A DNA stretch of 64,000 bases. Origin: Homarus americanus (taxonomy: Eukaryota; Arthropoda; Malacostraca; Decapoda; Nephropidae). Shown here piece by piece: positions 46,826-59,577 of this stretch; within the stretch, counting starts at the first letter, position 1; each line of letters begins with the position of its first letter. The notes under the pieces are model-generated. The model was given only the letters and a program-made list of their open reading frames with translations. It was not told the DNA's origin and made no database searches. The position numbers were made by a program, and so were the translations under genes. The stretch lies in NCBI RefSeq assembly GCF_018991925.1, contig NW_024725489.1, positions 4,483,327 through 4,547,326 of the forward strand. Direction: 5' to 3'.

Positions 46826-47434
46826 TGGTGGTAGTGGTGTTAGGTTAGGTTACTGGGGAAGAAAACTGGTAAAACATCAGTCCAGGATCACACGCTGATC
46901 AAGTCCTTAGAAAAATGAAGAGGTGTTCCCGATCGTAAACACCAAGGGGGCGGGGCCTCGACTGCTACCATGAAAGAAAACGGGCAAAATCACTTGGATC
47001 AAAACAACACCAGGAAAAAATAATGACGAACTCTTTCAACCACTACGAACATTTTAATTTCAGTACTGATGGAGCCCAGCTGTCAGTTTTATTTACAGTT
47101 TAATGAAGGGCGAGTAACTGAGAAAAAACACAAGGAAAAGGATTGATAAGCTGTTGAATCATAACCACCATGCAAATCACATTTCCGAAGACTCATGATA
47201 GAATTATTTATTTTTAAGTAATATCATGATTGGAATTCCAGCTTTGGATTGGCAAGTGAATGGGGCGACTGACTGACTGACTGACTGACTAAAAAAAGGA
47301 GTGTAATTGGAATTATATAACACGAAAAATAAACAAAGGATTTTTTTTTTTTACTCATGGGAGAACAAGTCATAACGAGACCCTGAAATAACAAGAATTA
47401 TTATGCTGGAGGAGATAATATGACCTAGAAATAC
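46826..47434. other. stretch without recognised features
   Basis: Unique DNA, with a CTGA run (47266-47290) and a poly-T (47340-47352). Confidence 0.5.
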
Positions 47435-47770
47435 TGGAGGACAGTGAGGTGGGGGCTAGGTGGAGGACAATGTGGGCAAGATGGAAGACAGTGGGTGTGG
47501 GCAAGATGGAAGACAGTGGTGGGCAAGGTGGAGGACAATGTGGGTGTGGGCAAGATGAAGACAGTGAGGGGGGGGCAAGGTGGAGGACAATGTGGGCAAG
47601 ATGGAAGACAGTGGTGTGGGCAAGATGGAGGACAATGTGGGCAAGATGGAAGACAATGTGGGCAAGATGAAGGACAGTGGGTGGGCAAGATCGAAGACAA
47701 TGAGGTAGGGGCAAGATGGAAGACAGTTTGTGTGGGCAAGACTGAAGACAGCGGTGGCAATAAGGGCAAG
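47435..47770. repeat. ~17-21-bp minisatellite
   Basis: About 17 copies of GGGCAAGATGGAAGACAGTG or GGTGGAGGACAATGT. GA-rich plus strand, pyrimidine-rich minus strand. Open frames on both strands are by-products. Confidence 0.93.
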
Positions 47771-47871
47771 AGGGAAAGTCAACAGCATCAGTAGAGGGGA
47801 CAAAGCAGAGAAATAACCTTTGTGAGACTGCATACCAAGAAGCTTCCAAGGCCAGGAAATACCACCACTTC

Positions 47872-49292
47872 TTGACCAACACCAGCGTCACTATTACTGC
47901 CATCATTACCAACACCAGGGCTACTTACTGCCATCACACAACACCAGGGCTACTTACTGCCATCATTACCAACACCAGGCTACTTACTGCCACCATTACC
48001 AACACCAGGGCTACTATCGCCACCATTACCAACACCAGGGCTACTTTACTGCCACCATTACCAACACCAGGCTACTTTATCACCATTACCAACACCAGGG
48101 CTACTTACTGCCACCATTACCAACACCAGGGCTACTTACTGCCATCATTACCAACACCAGGGCTACTTACTGCCACATTACCAACACCAGGTGCTACTTA
48201 CTGCCACCATTACCAACACCAGGGCTACTTCTGCCATATTACCAACACCAGGCTACTTACGCCACCAACCAACACCAGGCTACTTACTGCCACCATTACC
48301 AACACCAGGGCCATTGCCACCATTACCAACACCAGGGCTACTTACTGCCACCATTACCAACAACACCAGGGCTACTTACTGCCATCATTACCAACACCAG
48401 GTGCTACTATGCCACCATTACCAACACCAGGGCTACTTACTGCCACCATTACCAACACCAGGGCTACTTACGCCACCATTACCAACACCAGGGCTACTTT
48501 CTACTGCCATCATTACCAACACCAGCTACTTACTGCCACCATTACCAACACCAGGTGCTACTTACTGCCATCATTACCAACACCAGGGCTACTTTCGGCA
48601 ACCATTACCAACACCAGGTGCTACTTACTGCCACTTATTACCAACACCAGGTGCTACTTACTGCCACCATTACCAACACCAGGGCTACTTACTGCCACTA
48701 TTACCAACACCAGGGCTACTTATGCCACCATTACCAACACCAGGGCTACTTACTGCCACCATTACCAACACCAGGCGCTACTTACTGCAATCATTACCAA
48801 CACCAGGTGCTACTTACTGCCACCATTACCAACACCAGGGCTACTTACTGCCACCATTACCAACACCAGGGCTACTTACTGCCAACATTACCAACACCAG
48901 GGCTACTTACTGCCACCATTACCAACACCAGGGCTACTTACTGCCACCCCAACACCAGGTGCTACTTACTGCAATCACCAACACCAGGTGCTACTTACTG
49001 CCACCATTACCAACACCAGGGCTACTTTACTGCCACCATTACCAACACCAGGGCTACTTACTGCCACCATTACCAACATCAGGTGCTACTTACTGCAATC
49101 ATTACCAATAGCAGGGCTACTTACTGCCACCATTACCAACACCAGGGCTACTTACTGCAATCATTACCAACACCATGGTTACTTACTGCCACCATTACCA
49201 ACACCAGGGCTACTTACTGCCACCATTACCAACACCATGGCTACTTACTGCCATCATTACCAACACTATGGCTACTTACTGCCATCAACACC
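47872..49292. repeat. 31-bp minisatellite, 1.4 kb
   Basis: About 46 copies of CACCATTACCAACACC plus AGGGCTACTTACTGC. The 31-bp unit contains no plus-strand stop in any frame, so long frames (487, 306 and 323 codons) overlap each other. They encode one 31-residue repeat (PLPTPGLLTATITNTRATYC type) in three phases. No start context or flanking coding sequence supports a gene. Confidence 0.96.
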
Positions 49293-49304
49293 AGGGTTGT
49301 CCCA

Positions 49305-49402
49305 CTCACCACCACCACCACCCCCGTCACCATAACCACCACAGCCGTCACCACAACCACCACAGCCGTCACCACAACCACCACCGCCGTCACCACCAGA
49401 AA
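49305..49402. repeat. ~21-bp ACC-rich repeat
   Basis: About five copies of ACAACCACCACAGCCGTCACC following directly after the 31-bp array (unit given as ACAACCACCACA/GCCGTCACC). Confidence 0.85.
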
Positions 49403-49782
49403 ATTGCTTAATATATTACATGTGGGTCAATATGGCGTCCAATATGGCGTCCAAATAACACCAAGACTCTGCCGTGACTACATTATGCCCCCTCATCCCT
49501 TGTTAGGAGGCGAAGGTAACTTATGAAGCCTTGAGAATCCAAACCCACAGACTATTAATCTCAGAGACACGTATTCGATCCCGTGGCCCGTCTCTCATAA
49601 CACAACAAATAATATAATTGTCGTCTTTCTTATCCAAGGTGGAGTTGGTACGCCCGGTGTGTGTATATAAAGTAGGTCTCTTTCCTAGTAATGTTGTGCT
49701 TTAAAGGTTAAAAGTTACGTACACCTTCCCTTGTCCTTTACCATGTTAAAAAAATATATAAATGTATAGTTTTCAATTAGTA
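49403..49782. other. stretch without recognised features
   Basis: Unique DNA. A TATATAAA box at about 49665 is an isolated motif with no supporting gene. Confidence 0.45.
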
Positions 49783-50845
49783 ATCTGCACATGGCATCAA
49801 AGGTAATATCCTTAAATGTATTAGGGCGTGGTTACAGGACAGGAAACAGCGAGTGAGCATTAATGGCACTAAGTCCCATTGGAGCAACGTCACATGTGGA
49901 GTTCCCCAAGGCTCAGTACTTGGACCATTATTATTTATTATATACATAAACGACATAGATATCGGCATAGACAGCAACATAAGCAAATTTGCTGATGACA
50001 CTAAAATATGACGATATTAAATCTGACGAGGACTCCACAAACTACAGGAAGATCTAAACAAATTTTTCGAATGGTCTGAAAATGGCAGATGAAATTCAAC
50101 GTGGACAAATGTAAAGTACTCAGTATAGGAGATAAACAGGGAAACCAGATACCAGATGAACAACGATGCCATAGAGAAATCCGACTGGAGAGAGATTTAG
50201 GGGTAATGATAAGTAGGAACCTTGCCAAGTAAACAATGTGTTTTTGCTCGTAACAAGGCTAATAAAGTACTTGGGTTCATACCAAAGGAGTGTTAGTTAC
50301 AAGACTAGCGAGGTCATCCAACTGTATCTTGCTCTTGTGAGACCACACCTGGATTACGAAGTTCAGTTCTGGCCCAGGTGGATATAGAATCCTTGGAAAG
50401 AATTCAGAGGAGAATGACAAGACTAATCCCGCATCAGGAACCTTGAGTATAGAGACAGGTTAAAGCATCTTAATTTGCACTCCCTCGAGAGACGTAGAGC
50501 GAGGGGCGACCTGATAGGAGGTGTATAAGTGGAAGGCAGGGCTAAACAAAGGGGACATTACAAGTACTCAAACTATCCAACCAGGAGCGAACTCGTAACA
50601 ATGGTTTTAAATTAGACAAATTTAGATTTTCGCGTGAAATAGGTAAACACTGTTTGGAAACAGAGTAGTGGATGAATGGAACAAGTTACCAAATATCATC
50701 ATTAACTCGAATACGCTGAATAGCTTCAAACATAGGTTGGATGCTTATATGAGCAATAGGGGTTGGGTGTAAACGGGTCTGCCCAGTAATATTAGGCCCG
50801 CTGCAGTTTCCTCCATTCTTATGTTCTTAAGTTCTTATTTCTGAA
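49783..50845 (+). mobile_element. CR1-like LINE, 5'-truncated (copy A3)
   Basis: Plus-strand RT fragment starting inside the palm. [20 protein letters not shown] (49893-49955) and FADDTKI (about 49989-50010) are readable, followed by the C-terminal half with several shifts (MTRLIP, LERRRARGD, VVDEWNKLP). The 3' UTR (GGCCCGCTGCAGTTTCC) ends at the family end CATTCTTATGTTCTTAAG. Dead by frameshifts and truncation. Confidence 0.9.
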
Positions 50846-51828
50846 ATCACATCTCAATCATGACCTCTCTAATACATCAAATATTTCTCCTCGTTATATG
50901 TGCTGTTTCCTACCGGGGAGTCGCGGTTAGGAAGTTAATTTAGAAAGGAAGGTTTTTTTTTAATATCGTACTTGCGTTACATCACCTCCTGGAGCGAGGC
51001 CAACGGTTCTCGCCTCCGGGTTCTTGGTAGGGTTTTAAAACAGTGAGAGACGGTGTTGTACAGCGACAGGTGACCATCAACAAAGGTTCACTCCCTGATC
51101 CAGATACACACTTGATGGGACGGACAAACTGTATGTGAGGTTTTGATGTCATGTCACCAAAGGAAAATTACCTTACAGAGACCACTGGTGTACACTCCCA
51201 ACAAGAAGTTCTGGAACACCTGGGCACGGTGGATGTGAGAGTGAACAGAATGGGGCTTGTTCATCTAGGAATGGTTTCAGATTCTTCGTTCATTTTTCAG
51301 AGTGCATAGTGCTTGTAGCGTTAGGGAGGTTTTTGGTGAGTGTACAGACATCTAGACAGACAGACAGACACCTCAATGGCTATTTTCTCCAGAATTTCGA
51401 CTGTCGGGGGCATAAAACGAGCAGTATAGGTCCTCGATATAATCTTTTGGCCAGGGGATGACCTCTCTTTAAAACAGCACGTTCATCGGGGCGTGACAAG
51501 TCAACATTGTAATTCAGAAACCTAAACTGTTTTCAGCAACCTTAACTTTTTCACCTCTGACCCAACAACCGTAAACTCCATAAACAACTTCCTCTATGAG
51601 CAGGTCACCTTGGCACTATCATGGTCATCGGTGGCAGGATATACAAGTAAGTAAAATAAAATAAAACACACGAATAAAGTCAAATAAAAAACAGTAGTGA
51701 GAAAGGCAAACATGAGTCGCCATTAAACTTTCATTTCTCAGAACGATTCCCTTTTTTTTTCTTTTTTTTTTTACGTCTTAAAAGGTTCTTCTTCGGGGAG
51801 GATGGGTGCAGTCTTCCACCTTCGAGAT
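50846..51828. other. stretch without recognised features
   Basis: Unique DNA with a short CAGA run (51352-51370). A 57-codon open frame at about 51140-51311 was considered and not supported. Confidence 0.45.
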
Positions 51829-52597
51829 CAGTGTTTCTCAAACTTTTTCACTCCATTCCCCCCATAAGGAACTCTCAACATCCTCGTGGCCTCCCTTCAG
51901 TTCTCTCCCCAGCCCCTCACAAATAATGATGAAAATAATCTGTTTCGTTTCTCTTCCTTTATTTTAATGTTTTCAATCATCAAACAGAATGTATATTTGG
52001 TTACAGTTCAATGGGATGGATGACATTGTTTCTTTTCAGTCAGTCGACTGATTCGAGGTTGAGTCACTGATACACATCTCATGTCTGGGTCCACATGTAA
52101 CCGGTTTCGACTTTTATTCTCTATTTGAAGAAGGTGGAGAAACCAGATTCACATACATAAGTAGTAGAAAATGGCAAGAGGACTCGAAGTGCGATCTCAC
52201 TAACTTTTGGATTTGACTGACACATTGAGCACCAGAATACAGTCAGAGATTTTTCTTCATAGAGTCTCTGGCAGCAGAATCGTTCCGAGATCAAGGAATT
52301 CGTCTGAACAGGAACTAGAATCGTGCAATCTGAGCGAATCCGTTGGAAATGAAAAACTAGCTGCTGCACCACACTATGTAAATATAAAAACTGTACCGTA
52401 CGGGTATTATGATAACACACAATGAAAGAAAAAATATATATATTTCTCCCCTCACAAGGCAAAGTAACAAAAAAAAGTTGAATCAGCGTTTCCTTATTTT
52501 CTACAAACATATACTACTTACACCAGCCTGCCATGGCCCCCCTAAAATCTTGCCGTGACCCTCTTGGGGGCCGTGACCGTCAGTTTGAGAAACACTG
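51829..52597 (-). mobile_element. internally deleted hAT element with perfect 16-bp inverted repeats
   Basis: Starts CAGTGTTTCTCAAACT and ends with its exact complement. Flanking octamers TTCGAGAT and TTGTAGCT agree at five of eight positions, a plausible decayed target duplication. Between them, on the minus strand, lies the end of a hAT transposase down to its natural stop. At 769 bp it lacks most of the transposase, so it is a deletion derivative that would have needed enzyme from elsewhere. Confidence 0.92.
52008..52375 (-). pseudogene. hAT transposase C-terminus
   Basis: Minus-strand segments in three frames. SFPTDSLRLHDSSSCSDEFL comes first, then SLTVFWCSM and VSEIALRVLLPFSTTYVCES followed by GFSTFF. 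After a stop and a shift come HVDPDMRCVSVTQPRISRL and TEKKQCHPSH, ending at a TGA at 52008-52010. LPF-T-Y-CE-GFS and the final H-SH are conserved features of ZBED5/FAM200-type hAT transposases. At least two frameshifts. Confidence 0.88.
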
Positions 52598-52816
52598 TTG
52601 TAGCTGGACTACACTACACTAGTCATAAGATATCGTAGTTATTTCGGCTAACTATTCTCCCTCCCACAATCTATGAGCATTTTACATAATATTTCACCAA
52701 AAGAGTTTCAATTACTGGGTTTGCTCAGGTCATCCTTGATCAAATTGCCTTTTATACTGTTTACCTGCCCTGTCTGTGTACATCCTGAATCAATGACAAC
52801 TTGTATGGTTATTTTA

Positions 52817-52821
<5 letters not shown>

Positions 52822-52848
<27 letters not shown>

Positions 52849-52852
52849 TTAT
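52822..52852. repeat. (CTAT)n microsatellite
   Basis: About seven CTAT units. Confidence 0.9.
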
Positions 52853-53499
52853 CCTCTGAAGTAGACGTCTTTGTGACCCCAGTACCCGGGATTCCCAGAA
52901 GCTACTCACATTAGACTTAAACCCTAACTGGTATCGGGTGACAGTAATTACAGGAAACCTCAATTAACACGAGAGGGTCAAGCATACTGTAACTCTTTCA
53001 ACTAAAGTCAACCAGTTTGGGGCAGTTGTTTTATACACTAACTTACGAGGAAAAACACCATGAACTTTTAAGAATTGTCGACTTTTGTAAAACGGGACAC
53101 AATGAAAGAAAGAAAGAAAGAAGAAAAACAGACAAAATTGAAAGAAAAAGGCAACATAAATAAACAATAATAAATAAATAAATAAACAAGACAAATAAAC
53201 GAAAAGAAACACTAGGAAAAAACCGCACCCGAGTTACAACTACACCATGGCGTAACAGAATATACGTATCGGTACATCCTGAAAACCTTACACCGATACG
53301 TGCTCGCTTATTCTCCGAAAACAATTTCCGCGTAGCTCAGCACAAGCTTTCCTATTTCTAGCGTCATTTGTTTACTTACTTTAATCCATGATGACAAAGT
53401 ACTACCTTTTCTTTTTCCTAGTTATTTTTTGGCCATGTGGTAAGAGTTAGACTGTTAGAGGAATGGATTACGTGAAGATTAAATATCCTAACGCTTACT

Positions 53500-53690
53500 T
53501 AACTTAACCTAACCTCACGAAATATATCCTATCCTAATCAAAATAAAACAAAATGAGTTAAATTAGGCAAGGTTAGGTTAGTAGTGAGTAAGGCTTGGTT
53601 AGGTTAATGAGTTAGGCTAGAATTAGGCTAGGATATGTTAGATTAGGTTAGGTTACGTTAGGCTAGGTTAGATTAGGTTTTTAGCGAGTT
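53500..53690. repeat. telomere-like DNA, both orientations
   Basis: A short AACCT block (53500-53518) followed by an AGGTT/AGGCT-rich block (53565-53685), again showing an orientation change. Confidence 0.75.
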
Positions 53691-53867
53691 AGAACAAGGA
53701 ATTCACTCGAAAACAACACAACTAGAGAGAAGAGTGAGCCAGGCGGTGTACAGTGTAGTGGCGGTGAGACAGTACAGATACACACATTAAATGTCACGAA
53801 CATAGATAACGTACAGGAAAGATGCCCCTGTCCAGTCTCTCCCACTGGCTTCCTGATGGTAACCCGA

Positions 53868-55187
53868 GGACTGGCACCACCAACACACTCACTGTCAACA
53901 CACTCACTGTCAACACATTCACTGTCCACACACTCACTGTCCACACATTCACTGTCAACACATTCACTGTCCACACACTCACTGTCAACACATTCACTGT
54001 CCACACACTCACTGTTAACACACTCACTGTCAACACACTCACTGTCAACATTCACTGTCCACACACTCACTGTTAACACACCTACTGTCCACACACTCAC
54101 TGTCCACACATTCACTGTCAACACCTCACTGTCCACACGTCAACACTCACTGTCCACACCACTGTCCACATTCACTGTCCACACATTCACTGTCCACACA
54201 TTCACTGTCAACACACCTCATCACTGTCAACATTCACTGTCCACACACACTCACTGTCAACACATTCACTGTCAACACACTCACTGTCCACACACTTACT
54301 GTCCACACTCACTGTCCACACCTCACTGTCCACACACTCACTGTCCATATTCACCCCACACTCACTGTCCACACACTCACTGTCCACACACTCACTGTCC
54401 ACACACCACTGTCCACACACTCACTGTCCACACACTCAATGTCAACACCTTTACTGTCCACACACTCACTGTCCACACACTCACTGTCCACACACCTACT
54501 GTCCACAACTCACTGTCCACACACTCACTGTCCACACACTCACTGTCCACACACTCTCTGTCCACACTCTCTGTCCACACACCACTGTCTACACACTCAC
54601 TGTCCACACACCTCCACTGTCCACACACCACTGTCCACACACCTCACTGTCCACACACTCACTGTCCACACACCTCACTGTCCACACATTCACTGTCCAC
54701 ACACCTCACTGTCCACATTCACTGTCCACATACTCACTGTCCACACACTCCCTGTCCACACACCTCACCGTGTCCACACACTCACTGTCCACACACTCAC
54801 TGTCCACACACTCACCGTCCACACACCACTGTCCACACACCTCACGTCCACATACTACTGTCCACACACTCACTGTCCACACACCTCACTGTCCACACAC
54901 TCACTGTCCACACACACTACTGTCCACACACTACTGTCCACATTCACTGTCCACACATTCACTGTCCATACACCACTGTCCACACACCACTGCCAACACA
55001 CTCACTGTCAACACACTCACTGTCCACACTCACTGTCCACACACCACTGTCCACATTCACTGTCCACACACTCTACTGTCCACACTCACTGTCAACACAT
55101 TCACTGTCCACACACTCACTGTCCACACACTCACGAAAAACACACCACTGTCCACACACCTACTGTCCACACACCTCACGAAAGGTG
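53868..55187. repeat. 15-bp minisatellite, 1.3 kb
   Basis: About 88 copies of ACACTCACTGTCCAC, with TCAAC and ATTC variants and many one- or two-base losses. The left edge reads GAGGACTGGCACCACCAACA and then the first unit; the same edge plus a single unit occurs at 59975. Long open frames (445 and 261 codons) are by-products of the repeat. Confidence 0.97.
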
Positions 55188-55589
55188 TTCTGACCTCACT
55201 AGGGAAAGGTCACGGCAGGGTTAGCTCCTGAGGGGATAATAATTATCAGATATGCAGCCAGTGCTATGTGTGGTCTTGCATGTGGAGTTTGTTGACCAAA
55301 CTGGAGTGGTCCATGGAAAGAATCTGGCGTGAGGGCCAAGGAAAATTGAGAGGGCCACGTTGGAGAACCTGGGAAATTAAAGGAAGAGCTAAGGAGGTTA
55401 GGCAAGGCCAGTGTCTGACGAAAACTAAACCGGAGGGAAGGTTGTGAGTAGTGGGAAGATTTGGGGTTAGGTGTGTGAAGAAGTAATAATTAAGGATACG
55501 ACAACAACAAATAAAAGTTATGTACTAAACCCGTTCAGTCCCTTTGATAGACGAATTGACGTTAGTACAGTCCAGGGACAGGATGACAT
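55188..55589. other. stretch without recognised features
   Basis: Unique DNA between the minisatellite and the CR1-like element. Part may be the element's 5' UTR. Confidence 0.4.
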
Positions 55590-55599
55590 GAAGGTATAA

Positions 55600-56165
55600 A
55601 AAACTTTAATTGTTGGTGACTCACAGGCGTACATGGACAGGGCCTTTTTGTGATAAAAAACAAAAAATAGGATGAGGGTGTGTGTTTACAGGAGCTGGGG
55701 TGGGGGATATTATATCTGGATAGGATGACAATATCTTGTCTGGTAATGGAAGAAACCCATTATTCGGCTCCCAGTGCAGGAGACAATGATATTGGACCGG
55801 TGTAGAGCGAGGAGCTTCTTGATAAGTTCAAGGCAGCTATAGATCATATTAGGTCTATAGAGGGATCCCTAATATATGCGGTGTCCTGCCTAGGAGGAGT
55901 TGGCAGTGAATGGCTGTCAAGGGCGGTTGGTGTTAACGACCGTCTTGACAAATATTGCAAGTCAATATCGGCCCATTCATTGACACCAGGACAACTTCTA
56001 CGACAGAAGAAACCTTATGCTAGGGATGGGTGTGCACCTGTCTCGATGGGGCAAAACTCCTGCGGGAAGTCTTTAGGAGGGGCAGTTCAAAAGGATATCG
56101 AAGTCTTTAAACTGCTAGGGGAACATAAGGGCACGGGGTGGGGAAACTGCAGGGAGCGGTAAACA
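55600..56165 (+). pseudogene. SGNH-hydrolase-like ORF1 of CR1-like LINE
   Basis: LIVGDSQAYMDRAF (about 55605-55650) is an SGNH block I (GDS). AGDNDIG (about 55780-55800) matches block III (G-ND, with Asp for the second Gly). YARDG, then after a one-base shift GVHLSRWG (56017-56050), matches block V D-x2-H. Such esterase ORF1 proteins are known in CR1/L2-type LINEs. Spread over three frames and interrupted, so inactive. Confidence 0.7.
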
Positions 56166-56271
56166 AAGTAAAAAAATTACAGGGAAATAGTGTTAGAATG
56201 ATGACAAAAACTAAATTAAACAGGGAGTTTAAAACTAAACGTGGTAAAGGAGGACTCCAGAACACGACTAA

Positions 56272-57100
56272 CTTAAAATGTCTACTACGCGAACAGTAGA
56301 AGTATGAGAAACAAATGGATGATATTAGGGCCTTGGTATGTACCGAAAAAATCGATATAATAGTTATCTGATTGAAACGTGGATCAACCTAGACTCACGA
56401 GTTACGGGTCGAATACCAAATGAAGCGGGTTACAAATTGTTCCATACCGATAGCAAACCAGGAAAGGAGGCACAGAAAGCACCTATGTTAGGGATAATCT
56501 GAAGTGTAGCCAAATTAGGAAATAAAAAACTGAGCGGAATACAGAAACAATTTGATAGAATTAAGCGATGGTTGGGAAAAATTAATCACAGGAGTAATAT
56601 ATAGACCTTCCAATCTTGATAGAGTCAATGAGCCATTTATCTGGGATGAAATGCGCAGGGTTTCCATACACAACAAAGTCTGCATAGTAGGCAACTTTTA
56701 ACTCTTGGCTAAATAGATTGGACTGACCCACGGGTAACTCAGAATCAGAGGATTTTCGAGACGATCCAGGACTGTTTGTCAACATATAACCGAATTCCAC
56801 ACGGGTACATTGAGTACTGATTTAGTTCTGTCGAATAGAGAAACCCTCATTAGCAATGTCGAGGTAGGGAACGAACTTGCAAACAGGAAATACAAAGAAA
56901 TTAGATTCCATAGATTTTCAGAGCAGACATAAGGAAAATCTAATAAAAGTACCATATTTCAGGAAGGGCACCTTGACAGTTTAAAGAGTCAGCTGGAGAG
57001 GTGGGGTGTCGCTAGCTTGGTCAGGAACCTGACAGATGACTCTGACCTGATAAATCTATCTGAGATAGCCGAAGCTCCACGCCAATTTAAATAATGAGTT
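56272..57100 (+). pseudogene. APE-type endonuclease region of CR1-like LINE A4
   Basis: Readable pieces: YANSRSM, DDIRALVCTEKIDIIVI (56308-56370), TGVIYRPSNLDRVNE (56590-56635), VCIVGNF (with Asn for the usual Asp), TDLVLSNRETLISNVEVGNE. Order and spacing fit the endonuclease of CR1 elements. Broken by stops. Confidence 0.75.
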
Positions 57101-58761
57101 ACTTAATGCACAGAGTGTTAAGAACATACCACAAAAAACTCAGATCAGAAAAACAATGACCCCTAAATGGATAAAGAATTATTTAAAGAACATCACACAA
57201 AGGAAGGCTAAACGAGAAGGATAAAGCGCGCGAAATTCTACTCCAGGATTATTATAAGATATTGGTGAGTAGGCTAAAACCGAGATAAGGAAAGCTAAGA
57301 GGAATAATGAGGTAAGGATAGCAAGGGAGGTGAAGACAAACCCCCAAAGGATTCTTTGTACCAAATGTATCAAACTAAACACGAGAAAAGATTGGACTCA
57401 ATACGTCAGATAAATGGGCGAGCCTTACTGATAACGAGGGAGAAATGAGCAATACTTGAATAAATATTTTTCTAAAAGTTTTCACCACCGAAAATTTAAA
57501 CATATCTGAGTGCACCGACTCTATTCAGAGATAGTGAAGAAAACAAATTAAGCGAGATAGTAGTGACTAGTAACGTATGTTAGTGTAAGCAAATAGACAA
57601 ACTAAAGCCTAATGTAAGTCACCTGGTCCAGATGAGATATTTGCCAGAGTATTAGCGAATGTATGTTGTTTAGTATCCCTTAGCAAAGTTGTTTAACATG
57701 TCCTTAAAAACAGGTGTAGTAACAATCCTGGAGGATAGCGACGTAATAATCGATTAAGAAGGGGGATAGATCACTATCTCTAACTACAGCACAATCAGTC
57801 TAACATCAATAGTAGTAAGTACCGGAAGCAATCATTTCAAACTCTATTCCTTGAAATCACCTGAGAAGCACCGATTGATCAATGATTCCCAGCATGGCTT
57901 CAGCCAAGCGATTATTCTTGTCTAACTAATCTATTAACATTCTTTTCATCAAGCCAATCGGTGGACGAGGGGCAATGTAATTATGATGTGGTATATCTCG
58001 ATTCTTAGCAAAGCTCTTTGACAGAGTCCCCACGAAAGACTAATTAGAAAGGTAGAAGCATATGGCATCAAAGGTAACATCCTTAAATGGATTAGGCATG
58101 GTTGCAACAGAAACAGCGTAGTGAGCATTAACGGCACTAAGTCCCATTGGAGCAACGTCACAAGTGGAGTTCTCAAGGCTCAGTACTTGGACCATTATTA
58201 TTTATTATATACATAAACGACATAGATACGGCATAGACAGCAACATAAGTAACTTGCTGATGACACTAAAATAGGACGTGTTATTAAATCTGGTGAGGAC
58301 TCGCAAACCACAGGAAGATCTAAACAAATTGTTCAATGGTCTGAAAATGGCAGATGCAAATTCAACGTGGACAAATGTAAAGTACCTAGTATAGAGATGT
58401 AAACAGGGAAACCAGATACCAGATGAACAACGATGCCATAGGAGAACTGACTGTGAGAGAGATTTAGTATAATGATAAGTAGGAACCTAAGCCAAGTAAA
58501 ATTTTAAATATTTTTGCTCGTAATGAAGGCTAATAAAGTACTTGGGTTCATACAAAGGAGTGTTAGTTAAGGACTAGCGAGGTCATCCTAAAACTGTATC
58601 TTGTTTCTTGTGAGACCACACCTGGATTACGCAGTTCAGTTCTGGTCACTGTATTACAGGATGGATATAGAATCATTGGAAAGAATTCAGAGGAGAATGA
58701 CGAGACTAATCCCAGGCATTAGGAACCTTGAGTATAGAGACAGGTTAAAGCATCTTAATTT

Positions 58762-59577
58762 AATAAATAATAATAATAATAATAATTAACGGTTTATTGA
58801 AGGAGCTTGGCAGCCAGAAGGCTGAAAATATACAGTTACATATTTGGGGAATGGGTTACGAATTACAAATAATATACAAGTAACATAAGTGACACAAGTA
58901 AGACATATAATAACTAGATGTGGAAAAGCTCAAACTACAGTTCATTTCAACATAGTGACAGTGTAAGGAGCAGTTTTTACTGGGAGTGAATACACTGATT
59001 TATTACAAGTTATTGATAATTTTACAATGGTTGGGACTGGGCTGTTCTTATAGCGATCGCACGTATGGGCTGGATGCGGTTGTGGTGTCGAACAGCAATT
59101 CTCGGACAAGGGATCTCAGGTGGTAGTAGCCGGTGTCGAGGATGGTGTAGAAGCTTCTACCAAATTTGCAGATGAGGTCGTGGTGATGTTCAGTGAGAGC
59201 CGAAAGGGTCAGTGTGTTGAGCCTCTTGATATGTGGAGTAGGAAGGGAGAGAATAATCTTGCATGCCCCTTTTGCACTTTTTCTAGGTGTTTACGTTGTG
59301 TGGCATTTAGGGAGGAAGACCAGGTGGGGAGGCATAGGTGAGCTTAGGAAGTATGAATGTTGTGTAAACACTGAGGAGCTCGTGTGCAGGAACTCCGAGG
59401 GACTTGAGTCGGCGGAGGAGGTGGAGACGAAACTGGAGGATTTGATAACTTCACTGACGTGTGGTTTCCAATTTAGTTTGTTGTCTATGGTGACGCCGAG
59501 GAGCTTCGTGGAATCTACAACCTGGAGTGTTTCGGACCTAGAGTAATGGAAGGAGGTGGACAATGTCGGAGGAGAGG
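58762..59577 (-). mobile_element. non-LTR retrotransposon 3' part (family B, copy B2) nested in A4
   Basis: Minus-strand insert. The left end is the AAT tail (58763-58785), then ATTAACGGTTTATTGAAGG and the hairpin CAGCCAGAAGGCTG. The body encodes (minus strand) a reverse-transcriptase C-terminus: LLGVTIDNKLNWKPHVSEVI, then, after shifts, residues corresponding to the QKRACKII motif of copy B1. The right end (59577) abuts the interrupted CR1 codons, so the insert is 5'-truncated. Confidence 0.88.

Noticed and set aside
47872..49526. 487-, 306- and 323-codon overlapping open frames
   Set aside because: One 31-bp tandem repeat read in three phases.
49655..49680. Core promoter suggested by TATATAAA
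   Set aside because: Isolated motif in AT-rich DNA with no initiator, exon or transcript evidence.
51140..51311. 57-codon plus-strand open frame
   Set aside because: Length within chance expectation for 64 kb in six frames; no motif or splice evidence.
53856..55193. 445-codon His/Ser/Thr-rich frame
   Set aside because: 15-bp minisatellite without stops; copies vary by frame-breaking indels, with no sign of coding constraint.
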